A stretch of 34,383 nucleotides of DNA from Acidobacteriota bacterium (GCA_003224235.1 QHYU01000135.1:1-34383); one strand, 5' to 3'. Counted from the stretch's first letter, positions 1-9,058 are shown. Notes: generated from the sequence alone by a model not told the origin. Program-made: numbers and translations.

Positions 1-31
1 CTGTGAATCATAAGTGATGTCATGAGACACG

Positions 32-96
32 CGCCTCCTGGGCGAGAGTTGGTACTCTCGCCCTGAACCGTTCGGCTTCGGCTTGAACAGGAGGCG
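32..96 (+). promoter_or_regulatory. Folded IS leader that can sequester the transposase RBS
   Basis: CGCCTCCTG (32-40) is perfectly complementary to CAGGAGGCG (88-96), so the outer stem contains the transposase Shine-Dalgarno AGGAGG (89-94). Directly stacked inside is a perfect 9-bp hairpin, GGCGAGAGT (41-49), loop TGGT, ACTCTCGCC (54-62). A weaker GTTC/GAAC pairing (70-73 with 85-88) could close a third arm. IS elements often hide their transposase start in readthrough transcripts, and the IS110 family also carries guide (bridge) RNAs in its non-coding ends. Which role applies here is inference. Confidence 0.5.
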
Positions 97-99
97 TGA

Positions 100-201
100 A
101 TGGCAGTGTACATCGGAGTTGACTTGCATGTCCGCACCCAGACCGTCTGCTGGATGAATACAGCCGACGGAGAGATCCACCAACACACGCCGTCCTCATG
201 A
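100..201 (+). pseudogene. IS110-family transposase, N-terminal fragment
   Basis: The frame opens with ATG at 100 behind AGGAGG (89-94) and runs 33 codons to TGA at 199-201. The peptide begins MAVYIGVDLHVRTQTVCW and continues with ADGEI. That is the opening of the DEDD (RuvC-like) catalytic domain of IS110-family transposases; the Asp of the GVDLH motif is the first acidic residue. Full-length members have roughly 300-450 residues, so more than 90% is missing, including the other acidic residues and the C-terminal Ser-containing domain. The fragment cannot be active. The ribosome-binding site is intact. Confidence 0.7.
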
Positions 202-424
202 GCCACCGTGCTCGTATAGATGAGTGATCGCGACCCGGGCCACCGGAGTCGTCGGTCGATCCCCAGGGTAGGACGAATCTCGAACCGAGCTGATGCCGAA
301 CGGCGCTGTTCAACCTCGTCCTCTCCGGCGGCCTCCTGCCGCCTCCGAGGAGGTGTGCCCGAAATGAGAAAAAAGACAAAAGATCCCTAGTAGAAAAAGA
401 AATTGACACCGGTGCGTGTCTCAT

Positions 425-607
425 AGATGACCATGGGGCGCCGAAAGGTAGCATATCGTGGCGCTGAACGCATCAGGTATGTAGTCGTGGCAGCCGAGTC
501 TCGCAGGCCCATTGCTAATCGCCCGGGCATCGAACGGGAGGAACAGTTGGCCGAGAGGGAAACACGTGGCAGCCCTGCCCGTTTGCGCTGGCTGCACCGA
601 TTGGCGC
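425..607. other. Intergenic stretch without recognisable features
   Basis: Between the IS remnant and the phosphodiesterase stop codon I see no gene with a supported start, no RNA gene and no convincing terminator. Short frames exist on both strands but none resembles a known family. Confidence 0.5.
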
Positions 608-2113
608 TCAGTGTGTGGTGACGCGCCCTGTATCCGACGACGCTTGTGCGTGGTGTATGGGGACCTCGAGGGGTTTTCCTTCGGCTTTCTCAAGTTTCAA
701 TCCCAGCCAGCGCGCCACGGTGGGCGCAACATCAATTAGCCGTGCCCCTTCTATCTTGCCGTGGCCGATGGCCGGGCCGTACACGAGCATAGAAGGCCGC
801 ATCTCCGGCCGCTCGGGCAGATAACCGTGTTCGGCAGCCTGGGTGGCCGGCGAAATTGCATCCCCTTTCGTTTCGCCGACAATGGCCCAGCCCTCCGCAG
901 CCTCCAGGGCCAAGAACGCTTCCGGGTCGCCGCCCATGGCCACGATTTGCTCATGGGTGAACACCTGGCGGATACCGGTTCCCGGCTTACTCGCAGCTTG
1001 CTGGAACATTTCGACCAGGATCTTTCGCGTCTCCAGGTCTTCTTTCTCCTTCACGTATATGTAGGCTGAACCGCTGCTGGCCAGCACGTACGCTTTCCAG
1101 TCGGTGATTTTGCCGTTTTCATCCAACTTCACAAGGCCCTTTTCGCACAGCCATACTCCCGGCCGGACGCGCTGTGAGGTCCGCGCGTGGCCATGGTCAG
1201 ATACAATCATCAGTACGGTTTGGTCCCACGTGCCGGCTTTCTTCGCTGCGGCAATTACGCGAGCGATCTGCTTGTCGGCGTTTTCCAGCGCCGGCAGCGC
1301 TCGCCCCGCGAACGGCCCGTCCTCGTGCTGCCAGTGGTCCACGTCGGCGAGGTGCAGGAGCAGCAGATTGGGCTGCACGGTTTCGATCACGTACACGCCC
1401 ACGTCGGTCAGCGCTTCATCCTCCGCTCGTGGCGGCAGAAACTTTGCGCGGAAATCCGGGAAGCGCTTGGCCACGGCGTCGAGAAGGCCGGGCGTCGAAA
1501 TCGCGAAGTTGAGTTTGGCATCCTCCGCTGTGCCCGTTGGTTCTCGCCAGAATTCCGGCACAACCACAGTTCCACGAGCCCCTACGGTTACTGGCCAGAA
1601 GATTAGGGCGGTCTTGAGTCCTCTGGCTCGCGCCAAATCCCACAGCGTGGGCACGCGGATCTCCTGGGCGTACCAGCGCCAGGCGCCCGCGGGAACCCCC
1701 AGCGGCGCCCACGCGCCGTTGGTGACGATGCCGTGGGTGCCTGGGTTCGCTCCTGTCACCATCGCGGTGTGCGACGGATAGGTCACTGTGGGGAAGACGC
1801 CGCGAACTCCTTCGCTGTACGCTCCCTGGCGCACGATCTCCCGCAGTGTCGGCACTTTCAAGCCGTGCGCGTCGGGGTTGAGGTACGTCTGCGGCATCAT
1901 CCCGTCCACCGAAACGACGATGACGTGTTCGATTGGCCCAGCCGCCGGGCGCTGCGTGAACAGGCGGCTGTGCGCAGTTTGCGGAGATGGCGGACGGGTG
2001 TCCCATCCTCGCCGCGCGGCCGGGCGTTGCGCGGTGAGGTTTGCGCCACAGAGCAGCGCCACGCACAATACGGCGCCGCCGCGAATAGCGGTCTTGGCCC
2101 GAACTCGATGCAT
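608..2113 (-). CDS. Secreted alkaline phosphatase-superfamily phosphodiesterase (NPP type)
   Basis: A protein of about 501 residues of the type I phosphodiesterase/nucleotide pyrophosphatase family, which hydrolyses phosphodiester or pyrophosphate bonds with two metal ions. Visible motifs are VVSVDG (first metal Asp, about residue 70), PTVTYPSH (about 108-115, with the nucleophilic Thr), a HLADVDHWQH metal site, SDHGH, and a late EHGY histidine. A hydrophobic signal peptide (about residues 12-29) ends near TAQ, so the protein is exported. I start at ATG 2113 because GGAG lies 6-7 nt upstream; an in-frame GTG at 2131 has no such site. Substrate is not deducible. It is followed by the IS remnant and preceded by a 0.2 kb gap before the VWFA gene. 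Confidence 0.85.
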   Translation of the reverse strand: MHRVRAKTAIRGGAVLCVALLCGANLTAQRPAARRGWDTRPPSPQTAHSRLFTQRPAAGPIEHVIVVSVDGMMPQTYLNPDAHGLKVPTLREIVRQGAYSEGVRGVFPTVTYPSHTAMVTGANPGTHGIVTNGAWAPLGVPAGAWRWYAQEIRVPTLWDLARARGLKTALIFWPVTVGARGTVVVPEFWREPTGTAEDAKLNFAISTPGLLDAVAKRFPDFRAKFLPPRAEDEALTDVGVYVIETVQPNLLLLHLADVDHWQHEDGPFAGRALPALENADKQIARVIAAAKKAGTWDQTVLMIVSDHGHARTSQRVRPGVWLCEKGLVKLDENGKITDWKAYVLASSGSAYIYVKEKEDLETRKILVEMFQQAASKPGTGIRQVFTHEQIVAMGGDPEAFLALEAAEGWAIVGETKGDAISPATQAAEHGYLPERPEMRPSMLVYGPAIGHGKIEGARLIDVAPTVARWLGLKLEKAEGKPLEVPIHHAQASSDTGRVTTH

Positions 2114-2327
2114 GGTTTCTCCGACTGGCACTCGCCCCCAGCCAGGAGCAATCCTCTGCCAGTACCAGGATTCCCGGATATGTGTCCACTCTATCTTGCC
2201 TTAGCGTCGCCCTACAAGTTAAAAGTATGCTGTGCCCTTTTTTGCCACAGTCCTCCAACCAATTGTGCAGACGCACGGGGAAGAACAACGGTGAGATTTT
2301 GGAAATCCACCGGTGCACTGCTTTGCT

Positions 2328-4580
2328 TTACTGTCTTGGTTTTGAGGGTGTGCTGGCGGCGACTTGCGCGGGAGGCGGCCGCAGCGCGAAGTAGGAGCGG
2401 GCAAAGACCGCCTGTTCGCCGCCGGCTTCGACTACCACCGCCTGCACTGTATACCGGCCGGGCGGGAGCTGCTCCAGAGGCACGCTGATGCGAAACGCCG
2501 CCGCGCGCGTCTTCGCTTCCACCTCAGCCGGTTCGACCATCGGCGTGGCGCTGACCCGTTCGCCATTACGGAAGAAGATCAGGCCGGCGCGCAGCTTCAT
2601 ATCGTCCGACTTTGGCGGCAGATAAGCCTGGAAGAAAACGTAAAGCTTCTGCTGCGTCGTGAAAACCCGCGTAACACTGGGAATGATCTGTTCGCCCCCC
2701 ATTTCGAGCGGCGAAGCCTTGAGCCTCGCGTCCTTCGCCAGAGCTTTTTTTTCCACTTCTTTTCCGACTTCGGACGGTTTGCGCACGGTTTCCAACTGGC
2801 TCGAAAGCAACACGGAACTAAGCTCCAGTCGCTCCGGCTGCGGCGCCGGCAGCAGGAGCTCCTGCTCAAACGTGCCGATGCGGCCGGTTTCATTCTCGCG
2901 CGCGAGGAATTTCAGCCGGTAGCTGCCCGGCCCGAGGATCATTCCGCCCTGATACACCAGCGCGTGCTGGCCGATCTGCTGAAAGCGCTCAGCGCCGAGT
3001 TTCACCTTGACCGTATCGCGCAGCGCCCCCGCAACGCGGCCCGACTTCTCCTCGCGCACCTCGGCAGCGAAGTCAAACTCTGCTTCGTGCCGGCCGCGCT
3101 TTTCGGCCCACTGGAGCGCGCTGGAGGCCAGCTTGGCGGCGATCGGCACGAAGATCTCGTCCTGGCCCAGGCGGAAGTGAGCTGTCTCGAGCGCCACAGG
3201 CAACTCGACACGCGGCGTCTCGGCGCGCATGGCCTCTTCGAGCTGGCGTTCGCGATCCTCGGTGGTGAAGATCCCGTAGTCTTTCGGCGCGTAGTAACCT
3301 TCGCGGTGCCGCACGCGCAAGCCGGTGGCATCCACGCGCACTTTCACGCGCCGCCAGCGGCCATCGGGCTTGGGATTCGCGCTGTAGAAACCCAGCAGGT
3401 AGTAGCCCCCTGCATCGGCCAGCACCTTCTGGAAAACTTCCCGGAAATCGCCCGTATCGAAAAACGCGCGGCCACCTGTATCGTTCGCCAGCGTCGCCAG
3501 CGTCTCGCGCGAATCCTGGCGCGATTGCACCTGGTGGAACACCGCCGCGCCGGAGAACATGGTCGTGCCCGTGGCCGCGCCCGTGTTAGGGTCGCCGCCG
3601 GGAATCGTCGCCAGCAGCCCGCGGGAGTCTACTGTGTAAAACGAGACGTTGGCGCGGTTTGCCGCATCGGTCGCCGCGCGAAGCTGCGAGCGGTTTTCCT
3701 CGCCCGTCTGTGTGATTCCGCCGGTGAAGTGAATCACCGACTTTTTTCCCGGGATGTCGCGCAGCAGGTCGGCTAGGGCTTCCACCGCTGCGAGCTTGCG
3801 ATCGGTATTAAAAATATTGAACTCCGTCTCATCCGCGGTGAAGGTGGCGCCGGTATCTTCGTTCACAGCTTCTTCGCCCGGAGCCGGGGCCGCGTCCGCC
3901 ATCCCCGCGAGCTGCGATTCGGCGCCCGGCACCAGGCGCGCCACCGCCCGCTGGAGCAGGCCGCGGTTGTTGGTGAAGTTGGATACCACGCGGAGCTGGT
4001 TGCTAAATGCCACCACCGCCACCAGATCGGCCGGGGTCATCTGCTCGCGCAGGAAGCGTTGGGCTGCGGCGGTCGAGCGCAGCAACTGATCCGGGTCAAG
4101 TGAGGTCATGTCAAAAAAGAGCAGCAGCATGCGGCGATCATGCACCGCTTCGCGCACTTTCTCCGGCGCGGATACGCCTCCCAGCGTGACCACCACCGGC
4201 TCCGCATCTTCGGCTGCGGCGGCTTCAATCGCTTCGATGTCGTAGTAATCGAACGAAGAAATCCTCTGCAACTTATCATCCTCAAGCAAAGTGAACTGTT
4301 CAGGCTTGAGCCCCTTCACGGGTTTTCCGCTGCGGTCGGTCACCTGCACGTCGATCAGCACCAGGTCGGCGGAGGCGCGGATAACTCCCTTGCCTGGTCG
4401 TTGCTGTGCCGGCGCCGGTTCGGGCGGGGGAGGTTGCTGGCGGGGGTCAACGGGCTGCGAGTTCTGGGAGAGCGCAGTCGCCGCGAGCAGAGCGATCACG
4501 ACGACAGCGAGGAGCCGCTGTGCTGAAAGCAGAAAAGGTACGCGCGATTCTCGCTGCGCAAAATCGTTTGGGGCAAGCAT
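2328..4580 (-). CDS. VWFA-related secreted protein (Acidobacterial type)
   Basis: A 750-residue protein with a long N-region and hydrophobic export segment (about 22-38), then a Pro/Gln-rich stretch (about 43-62). Next is the module typical of VWFA-related Acidobacterial proteins: VLIDVQVTDRSGKPVKGL (about 74-91) followed by FTLLEDDKLQ. The von Willebrand-type domain starts at LLLFFDMTSLD (about 152-162) and includes KSVIHFTGG. The long C-terminal region looks like beta-rich repeats of no known function. The start ATG overlaps the stop of the upstream TonB-like gene as TGATG, and the local Shine-Dalgarno is poor, so translation is probably coupled. A role with the outer-membrane protein, such as adhesion or surface assembly, is inference. 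Confidence 0.85.
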   Translation of the reverse strand: MLAPNDFAQRESRVPFLLSAQRLLAVVVIALLAATALSQNSQPVDPRQQPPPPEPAPAQQRPGKGVIRASADLVLIDVQVTDRSGKPVKGLKPEQFTLLEDDKLQRISSFDYYDIEAIEAAAAEDAEPVVVTLGGVSAPEKVREAVHDRRMLLLFFDMTSLDPDQLLRSTAAAQRFLREQMTPADLVAVVAFSNQLRVVSNFTNNRGLLQRAVARLVPGAESQLAGMADAAPAPGEEAVNEDTGATFTADETEFNIFNTDRKLAAVEALADLLRDIPGKKSVIHFTGGITQTGEENRSQLRAATDAANRANVSFYTVDSRGLLATIPGGDPNTGAATGTTMFSGAAVFHQVQSRQDSRETLATLANDTGGRAFFDTGDFREVFQKVLADAGGYYLLGFYSANPKPDGRWRRVKVRVDATGLRVRHREGYYAPKDYGIFTTEDRERQLEEAMRAETPRVELPVALETAHFRLGQDEIFVPIAAKLASSALQWAEKRGRHEAEFDFAAEVREEKSGRVAGALRDTVKVKLGAERFQQIGQHALVYQGGMILGPGSYRLKFLARENETGRIGTFEQELLLPAPQPERLELSSVLLSSQLETVRKPSEVGKEVEKKALAKDARLKASPLEMGGEQIIPSVTRVFTTQQKLYVFFQAYLPPKSDDMKLRAGLIFFRNGERVSATPMVEPAEVEAKTRAAAFRISVPLEQLPPGRYTVQAVVVEAGGEQAVFARSYFALRPPPAQVAASTPSKPRQ

Positions 4581-7500
4581 CAGAAGTTAACCCGCATCAC
4601 GAAATCCATCGTGCGCATGGCCCGCGCTCCCAGCACGCGCCCGTAGGTCTGGGAGTCCACCACCGTCGAGAGGCCGGTGAAGTTCGGAGTGTTGGTAAGG
4701 TTTTGCACTTCCCAGCGCAGGTTGATGCGGTCGCGTTTGTCTTTGCCGAAATTCACCCGCCGGGCGAGCGCAAAGTTGAAGCTAAGGTTGCCGGGGCCGG
4801 GAATGGTGTTGCGCGCAGCATCGCCGAAGCGTCCCGGGGGCGGGAGCACGAAGGCTGCGGTGTTGAAGAAGTGCAGCGGCGTCCGCTGGTCGCCCGGCAG
4901 CGAGGGGTCGCCCACCTGGTCGGCGCGCGTCGAAAAGGTCGCACCTACTCCGCCGTTGTTCCCCACGCCGCCGAGCACGCGGGCGGTAAAGGGCGTACCG
5001 GTCTGCACGATAGTATTGCCGCTGAGCGTCCAGTTGCCGAATGCCGCGGCCTCCCAGCCTTTGCGCGCCCAGCGCTTGCGCTCGCCGAAGGGCAGCTCAT
5101 AGACGTAGTTGGCGCGAAACTGGTGGCGGATGTCGAACGACGATAGCCCGCGTTCCAGGGCAAAATGCGTGTCGTCCTGCACTACGACCGGAGCGCCGCC
5201 GCCGATCGAACTGGCGTTGTCGATCGATTTCCCAAAGGTGTAAAGGCCCTGGAGCATGAAGCCGCGCGAGAATCGCCGTTGCAGGCGCAGTTGTAGCGCG
5301 TGGTACGTGGAAGACGCTCCATAGGTGTCGAAGGTATATCCCAGCGCATTCGAGGAGCCGCGGTTCGGCGCGCGCAGCAGGTCCAGGTGCGTGCCCTTCG
5401 TACCTGTGTAAGTCGCTTCAGAGGTCAAGCTTGGCGCGAGCTGCGTCTCAATCGTCAAATTCCAGATCTGCGCGTACCCTGGGCGGTAGTTTGGGTCTAC
5501 TGCGGCGGTGTTCGTCGTGGTCTTGTCCGGTGCGGACGGGAAGCCTTTCTCGAGCGTCAGTACCTGGGTGGCGCTGGTCAGCCGCGTCTGCGCGACGGCC
5601 CACGGAGGCTGGTTGGCCATCGATGCGGCGAGCTGGTTGTAAATCGAGGTGTTGTAAAAAACGCCGTAACCGGCGCGCACAATCACCGGATGTTTGGCCG
5701 ACCACTTGAATGGGGGCTTCCAGGCGATGCCCGCGCGCGGCGACCAGTTGTTGTAATGCCCGCGCACCAGCGACCGCGGCAGTGTCCCGCTAAACGGCGC
5801 CAGTTGCCCGGGCACGACAGTTGCCGCGGCAGTGAAGTCGGCGTTCACGTCCAAGTTGGCGATGTGATCGAACAGTTCGACCGGCGGCGTGACCGCCTCG
5901 TAGCGCAGGCCCCAGTTCAGCGAGAAGAGCGGGTGCATGCGCCAGTCGTCCTGGAAATAGCCGACGAAACCCCAGCTGCGGAAATAAGTGCCGGAAGTGC
6001 CGAAACGCTGTGAGGTGGACTGCGGCAGGCCGAGTAAGAAGTCGGCAAAATCGAAACCTGTGCCGGGGATGGGTCGGCCGTTCGAGTCGAGCTGGCTCGT
6101 CATCAGCCCGGTGAAGCTGAAGGCGCCGCGCGGGGTGGGGTCAGTGCGGGTGTTGATCTGCATGCGGCGGATTTCCATGCCGGCGCGCAAGGTGTGCTTG
6201 GTCAACGCGTAAGACACGTTATCGAGGAAGCGCAGCGTCTGGTTCCGCCGCAGCGCCGGCACAGGGTCGTTCAGGTCGGTGAAGTTGGTCAGGCTCACCT
6301 GCGGAACCCCGAAATTGATCGGGGCAGAGGAGATTCCGGTGATGCCCAGCTCCGCGCCGATGTCTTCACCGAAGGCAAAGCGGTTGAGCAACTCGGTGCG
6401 GCTGCGGTTCCAGAACACGCGCGTATCGTGGATGAATCGTTTCGTCCAGTTCTGGGTGAGCCCGAGCATCAGGTTTTGCCCACGTGTGCTGGTGTTGCTT
6501 TCGAGATCCTGGAAGTTCTGGAACGCGTGCGTGTGTGTCTGGTTGAAGTTGTAGTTCACTTGAGCATTGAGTTTCGGCGAGATCGTGTGGATCACGCGCA
6601 TATTGAAGCTGTCGCTGGCCGTGGGTACACGCGTCTGCAAATGGAAGTTCTGCACCAAGCCGGGCAGATTGGGCAGCGGGATGAAACGCAGCAGCCCCAG
6701 TGCCGCCGGGTCCAGAGGCAGTTTGTCGGTCGGAATCTTGCTGCCGAGAGGCGCGCGTGAGCGCGGGTCGAATAGTTGCACGCCGCGATCGGAGAAGTCG
6801 CCGCCCCGCTCAGGTGCCGTGGGGACGGTGGCGAAGGAATCCACAGGGTCGCGCGTGCGGGCCAGGTTGTAGTTGATGAAGAAGAAGGTCTTTTCGCGGC
6901 CGTCATAGACATGCGGAATCAGCAAGGGCCCGCCCACATTCACGCCGAAGCGTTCGCGCCAGGTTGGGATTTTCGCGGGGTTGGTTTCGGTTAGCGAGTA
7001 GGGTCGCGCATCGAGCGCTGAATTGCCATAGCGTTCATGGAAGCTCACGCGGATGCGGTTCACTTGCTGCCGCAACACGCGTTGCATTCCCCACAGGGCT
7101 TCTTGTCCCTGACCAAAGCCTCCGGTTTGATTCGCGGGGCCGCCTTCCTGCGAGCGCTGGCCGCCCCTCGCGCCGCGCTTGCTCTGTTGCCCCTGCCGGC
7201 CTTGGCCCTGGCCGCGGCCGCCTTCGGGCTGTGGCTGACCCGGCGCGCCAGGCAGTTGAAACGTGCCCGGGCCACCGAATCCGCCGGGTTGGCCAGGGAA
7301 TCCCGCACCGTCGCCGGAGCCGGGGACAATTCCAGGTCCCCCGAAACCCCCGAATTGCAGCAAACCCCCGAAGGGCCCGAAGCCTCCCTCCCCGCTTGCT
7401 GTTGCGCCGCGGCCTACCGTTCCGCTGATCAGAAATGCGTCGGAGGAAGATGCCTCGCCGAGCGGCCCAGTGTCGGCCGAAGTGGTTGCCTCCTGGCCTG

Positions 7501-8224
7501 CGCCGACCTGGCCGCTGAGGTCCACCTCTTGGAATCCGCCTTGTCGCATCCTCTGCCGGATCATTTCTGGTACGCTCGGCGGCAGCTGTTGTCCCGGCCT
7601 TTTTGCCCCGCCGCGTTGGCCCGTACGCATCTTTGCGGAGCCCGGTTCAGGTGCTTTCGATGGGCCATTTGCCGAAGCAACTGAGGGCTCGGCCTGCGCT
7701 CCCGGTGCAGGCGGCTGATTAGCCGCTCCGGACTTTGTTGCGGCAGGCTCGGTGGCCTTTGTGCTTTCATTCTTGCCGCTGCCGGCGGGCGCAGCGGGCG
7801 CTGAGGCTGGCGCCGACTGGGCTCTCGCATTTGCGTTGAGTGCGCCGAGCGACGCGATGCGAAGCGTCAGCTCAATGGTGGGTGTTGCCTGAGCGCTGAG
7901 TTCGATTTCTTTTGACGCCGACTCGAAGCCAATCTGTTCCGCTTCAATCCGATAGCGCCCTGTGGGCAGTCCTGGAATGTCAAATTTGCCGTTTTCGTCT
8001 GTCCAGGTCATCCAGGAGCGGCCTGAAGCGCCGGGACCGGCGCCCTCCACAAGCGCCACTAGACGCAACGTCGCCCCGGGAATCGCGATGCCTTGCGTCG
8101 TTCGTAGCGCACCAGTAGTTCGCGCGGAAACGTTTGGCGCCTCTTGAGCGCCGAGCGAGATGCTCAAGACCACCAGCGCTCCCGCAAGACATATAAGATG
8201 TGGGGCAAACTTTTTGGCGTACAC
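4580..8224 (-). CDS. Oar-like TonB-dependent receptor with carboxypeptidase-regulatory domain
   Basis: A 1214-residue outer-membrane protein starting at GTG 8224, with CAGGA shortly upstream. Signal peptide about 1-27; a carboxypeptidase-regulatory-like (Ig-like) domain at about 35-125 with the SWMTWTDENGKFDIPGLPTG core. An Ala/Pro-rich linker (about 130-220) follows, then a conserved-looking piece (FQEVDLSGQ to DAFLISGTVGRG, about 231-273), a Gly/Pro/Gln-rich tract (about 275-375), and a long beta-barrel region containing GGPLLIPHVYDGREKTFFFINY and SPRAGIAWKPP. It ends in ...VMRVNF, an aromatic C-terminus typical of barrel proteins. A normal plug sequence is hard to see between the linker and the barrel. 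Such proteins are abundant in Acidobacteria; cargo is unknown. It precedes and overlaps the VWFA gene. Confidence 0.88.
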   Translation of the reverse strand: MYAKKFAPHLICLAGALVVLSISLGAQEAPNVSARTTGALRTTQGIAIPGATLRLVALVEGAGPGASGRSWMTWTDENGKFDIPGLPTGRYRIEAEQIGFESASKEIELSAQATPTIELTLRIASLGALNANARAQSAPASAPAAPAGSGKNESTKATEPAATKSGAANQPPAPGAQAEPSVASANGPSKAPEPGSAKMRTGQRGGAKRPGQQLPPSVPEMIRQRMRQGGFQEVDLSGQVGAGQEATTSADTGPLGEASSSDAFLISGTVGRGATASGEGGFGPFGGLLQFGGFGGPGIVPGSGDGAGFPGQPGGFGGPGTFQLPGAPGQPQPEGGRGQGQGRQGQQSKRGARGGQRSQEGGPANQTGGFGQGQEALWGMQRVLRQQVNRIRVSFHERYGNSALDARPYSLTETNPAKIPTWRERFGVNVGGPLLIPHVYDGREKTFFFINYNLARTRDPVDSFATVPTAPERGGDFSDRGVQLFDPRSRAPLGSKIPTDKLPLDPAALGLLRFIPLPNLPGLVQNFHLQTRVPTASDSFNMRVIHTISPKLNAQVNYNFNQTHTHAFQNFQDLESNTSTRGQNLMLGLTQNWTKRFIHDTRVFWNRSRTELLNRFAFGEDIGAELGITGISSAPINFGVPQVSLTNFTDLNDPVPALRRNQTLRFLDNVSYALTKHTLRAGMEIRRMQINTRTDPTPRGAFSFTGLMTSQLDSNGRPIPGTGFDFADFLLGLPQSTSQRFGTSGTYFRSWGFVGYFQDDWRMHPLFSLNWGLRYEAVTPPVELFDHIANLDVNADFTAAATVVPGQLAPFSGTLPRSLVRGHYNNWSPRAGIAWKPPFKWSAKHPVIVRAGYGVFYNTSIYNQLAASMANQPPWAVAQTRLTSATQVLTLEKGFPSAPDKTTTNTAAVDPNYRPGYAQIWNLTIETQLAPSLTSEATYTGTKGTHLDLLRAPNRGSSNALGYTFDTYGASSTYHALQLRLQRRFSRGFMLQGLYTFGKSIDNASSIGGGAPVVVQDDTHFALERGLSSFDIRHQFRANYVYELPFGERKRWARKGWEAAAFGNWTLSGNTIVQTGTPFTARVLGGVGNNGGVGATFSTRADQVGDPSLPGDQRTPLHFFNTAAFVLPPPGRFGDAARNTIPGPGNLSFNFALARRVNFGKDKRDRINLRWEVQNLTNTPNFTGLSTVVDSQTYGRVLGARAMRTMDFVMRVNF

Positions 8225-8631
8225 CCAGTCCTGCCCTTCTGACCTGAAGCGCCCCGCGGCTCGCTATCACTCGTGCCCCGCTCCGGATCGGGAGCTGAGA
8301 GCCGCTGGGCTATTCAATGCCCATTTAGACGTGATCCGGCCCAACCGGGTTACCTTTGTCGGCGGAAGGAAACCTGAAGACGTTGAGAAGCTTCGCCGTA
8401 AACTAAGCTTCGTTGATTCTGACCCATCGTGGATTGAGACAAGTCTCAGTAATGCTCCACTTGTCAGTCAGTTTGCAGGTGTGGTCCATCGAAAGCGCAA
8501 AGCGCATCCTGATGGAGGGATTCCCAGTTGGAGCCGAGCTTCCACTTTGGATACACGGGCACGCTCTCTCTCTTGAGGCCGAAAAAGGCTCGCGATAAAG
8601 TACCGCAACACGCAGAGTCAGGGGGGCTTGG
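8225..8631. other. Divergent intergenic region between TonB-like gene and pilZ gene
   Basis: About 0.4 kb separating divergently transcribed genes, so it should contain both promoters. I see a short dyad TGAGAC-AA-GTCTCA at 8436-8449 but no promoter pair I would defend. The overlapping reading frames here lack supported starts and resemble nothing known. Confidence 0.45.
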
Positions 8632-8979
8632 ATGGGCAAACCTGAGGGGCTTCCAACGGCGGCATCAGCTGCAGTGACTTCGCTTCGCGGAGGCGAACGC
8701 CGGCGCCAGCTTCGCCTGAAGTTCTCAAGGCCAGTGCGCGTGGGCTCCGAAGCCAAGTACGGCCACGTGGAGGAAGTACGAACCACGCTGAACGTCTCGC
8801 GCGACGGCCTCTATTTCACCACCTCGCTGGAACACTATCGTGTTGGGATGTTGACGGCGGTGACTTTTCCCTATTCGCCGGCTGACCCGGTCAAGATGGA
8901 AGAAATCGGCGAGGTGGTACGTGTGGAACGGCTGGGTGATGGCCGCAAGGGCATAGCCGTTCGGTTTCTCTTGCGGTGA
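8632..8979 (+). CDS. PilZ-domain protein
   Basis: A 115-residue cytoplasmic protein with a single PilZ domain, the classical cyclic-di-GMP receptor fold. The binding signature is complete: an arginine-rich start (RRRQLR, R24xxxR28) and NVSRDG (N54xSxxG59), followed by the strands LYFTTSLEHYRVG and the C-terminal GIAVRF. The start ATG is preceded by a purine-rich AGGGGGG. It stands alone on the plus strand, with a minus-strand operon downstream, so its target cannot be read from context. With both motifs intact it probably binds c-di-GMP, although many Acidobacterial PilZ proteins are uncharacterised. Confidence 0.82.
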   Translation: MGKPEGLPTAASAAVTSLRGGERRRQLRLKFSRPVRVGSEAKYGHVEEVRTTLNVSRDGLYFTTSLEHYRVGMLTAVTFPYSPADPVKMEEIGEVVRVERLGDGRKGIAVRFLLR

Positions 8980-9058
8980 ACGAACTACCCTTCCGCACCT
9001 AACCCCTAGCTATTCAAATGCGGCGGAACGGAAGAACCCACACCCGGCCATTTCTTGA

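Larger units (their letters stand above)
22..424 (+). mobile_element. Collapsed IS110/IS1111-type insertion sequence
   Basis: A 0.4 kb segment is bounded by a perfect 11-bp inverted repeat, ATGAGACACGC at 22-32 and its complement at 414-424. Inside are the start of an IS110-family transposase (100-201) and then about 220 bp without a usable reading frame. A GC hairpin lies at 327-343 (GGCGGC, 5-nt loop, GCCGCC) and a TTGACA box at 403-408 points outward at the right end. Full IS110-type elements are 1.2-1.5 kb, so this looks like an internally deleted, immobile copy. IS1111-type members are known for short subterminal inverted repeats and non-coding ends. The family call rests on the transposase N-terminus; the exact borders are inferred. 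Confidence 0.55.

Noticed and set aside
2364-3776. 470-codon open frame on the plus strand
   Set aside because: Antisense to the VWFA-related gene; composition is Arg/His-rich, typical of a shadow frame.
6194-6760. 188-codon open frame on the plus strand
   Set aside because: Antisense to the TonB-like receptor gene, with no supported start or known motif.
8403-8786. 127-codon minus-strand frame over the pilZ start region
   Set aside because: It overlaps the PilZ gene antisense, lacks a good ribosome-binding site and resembles nothing known.
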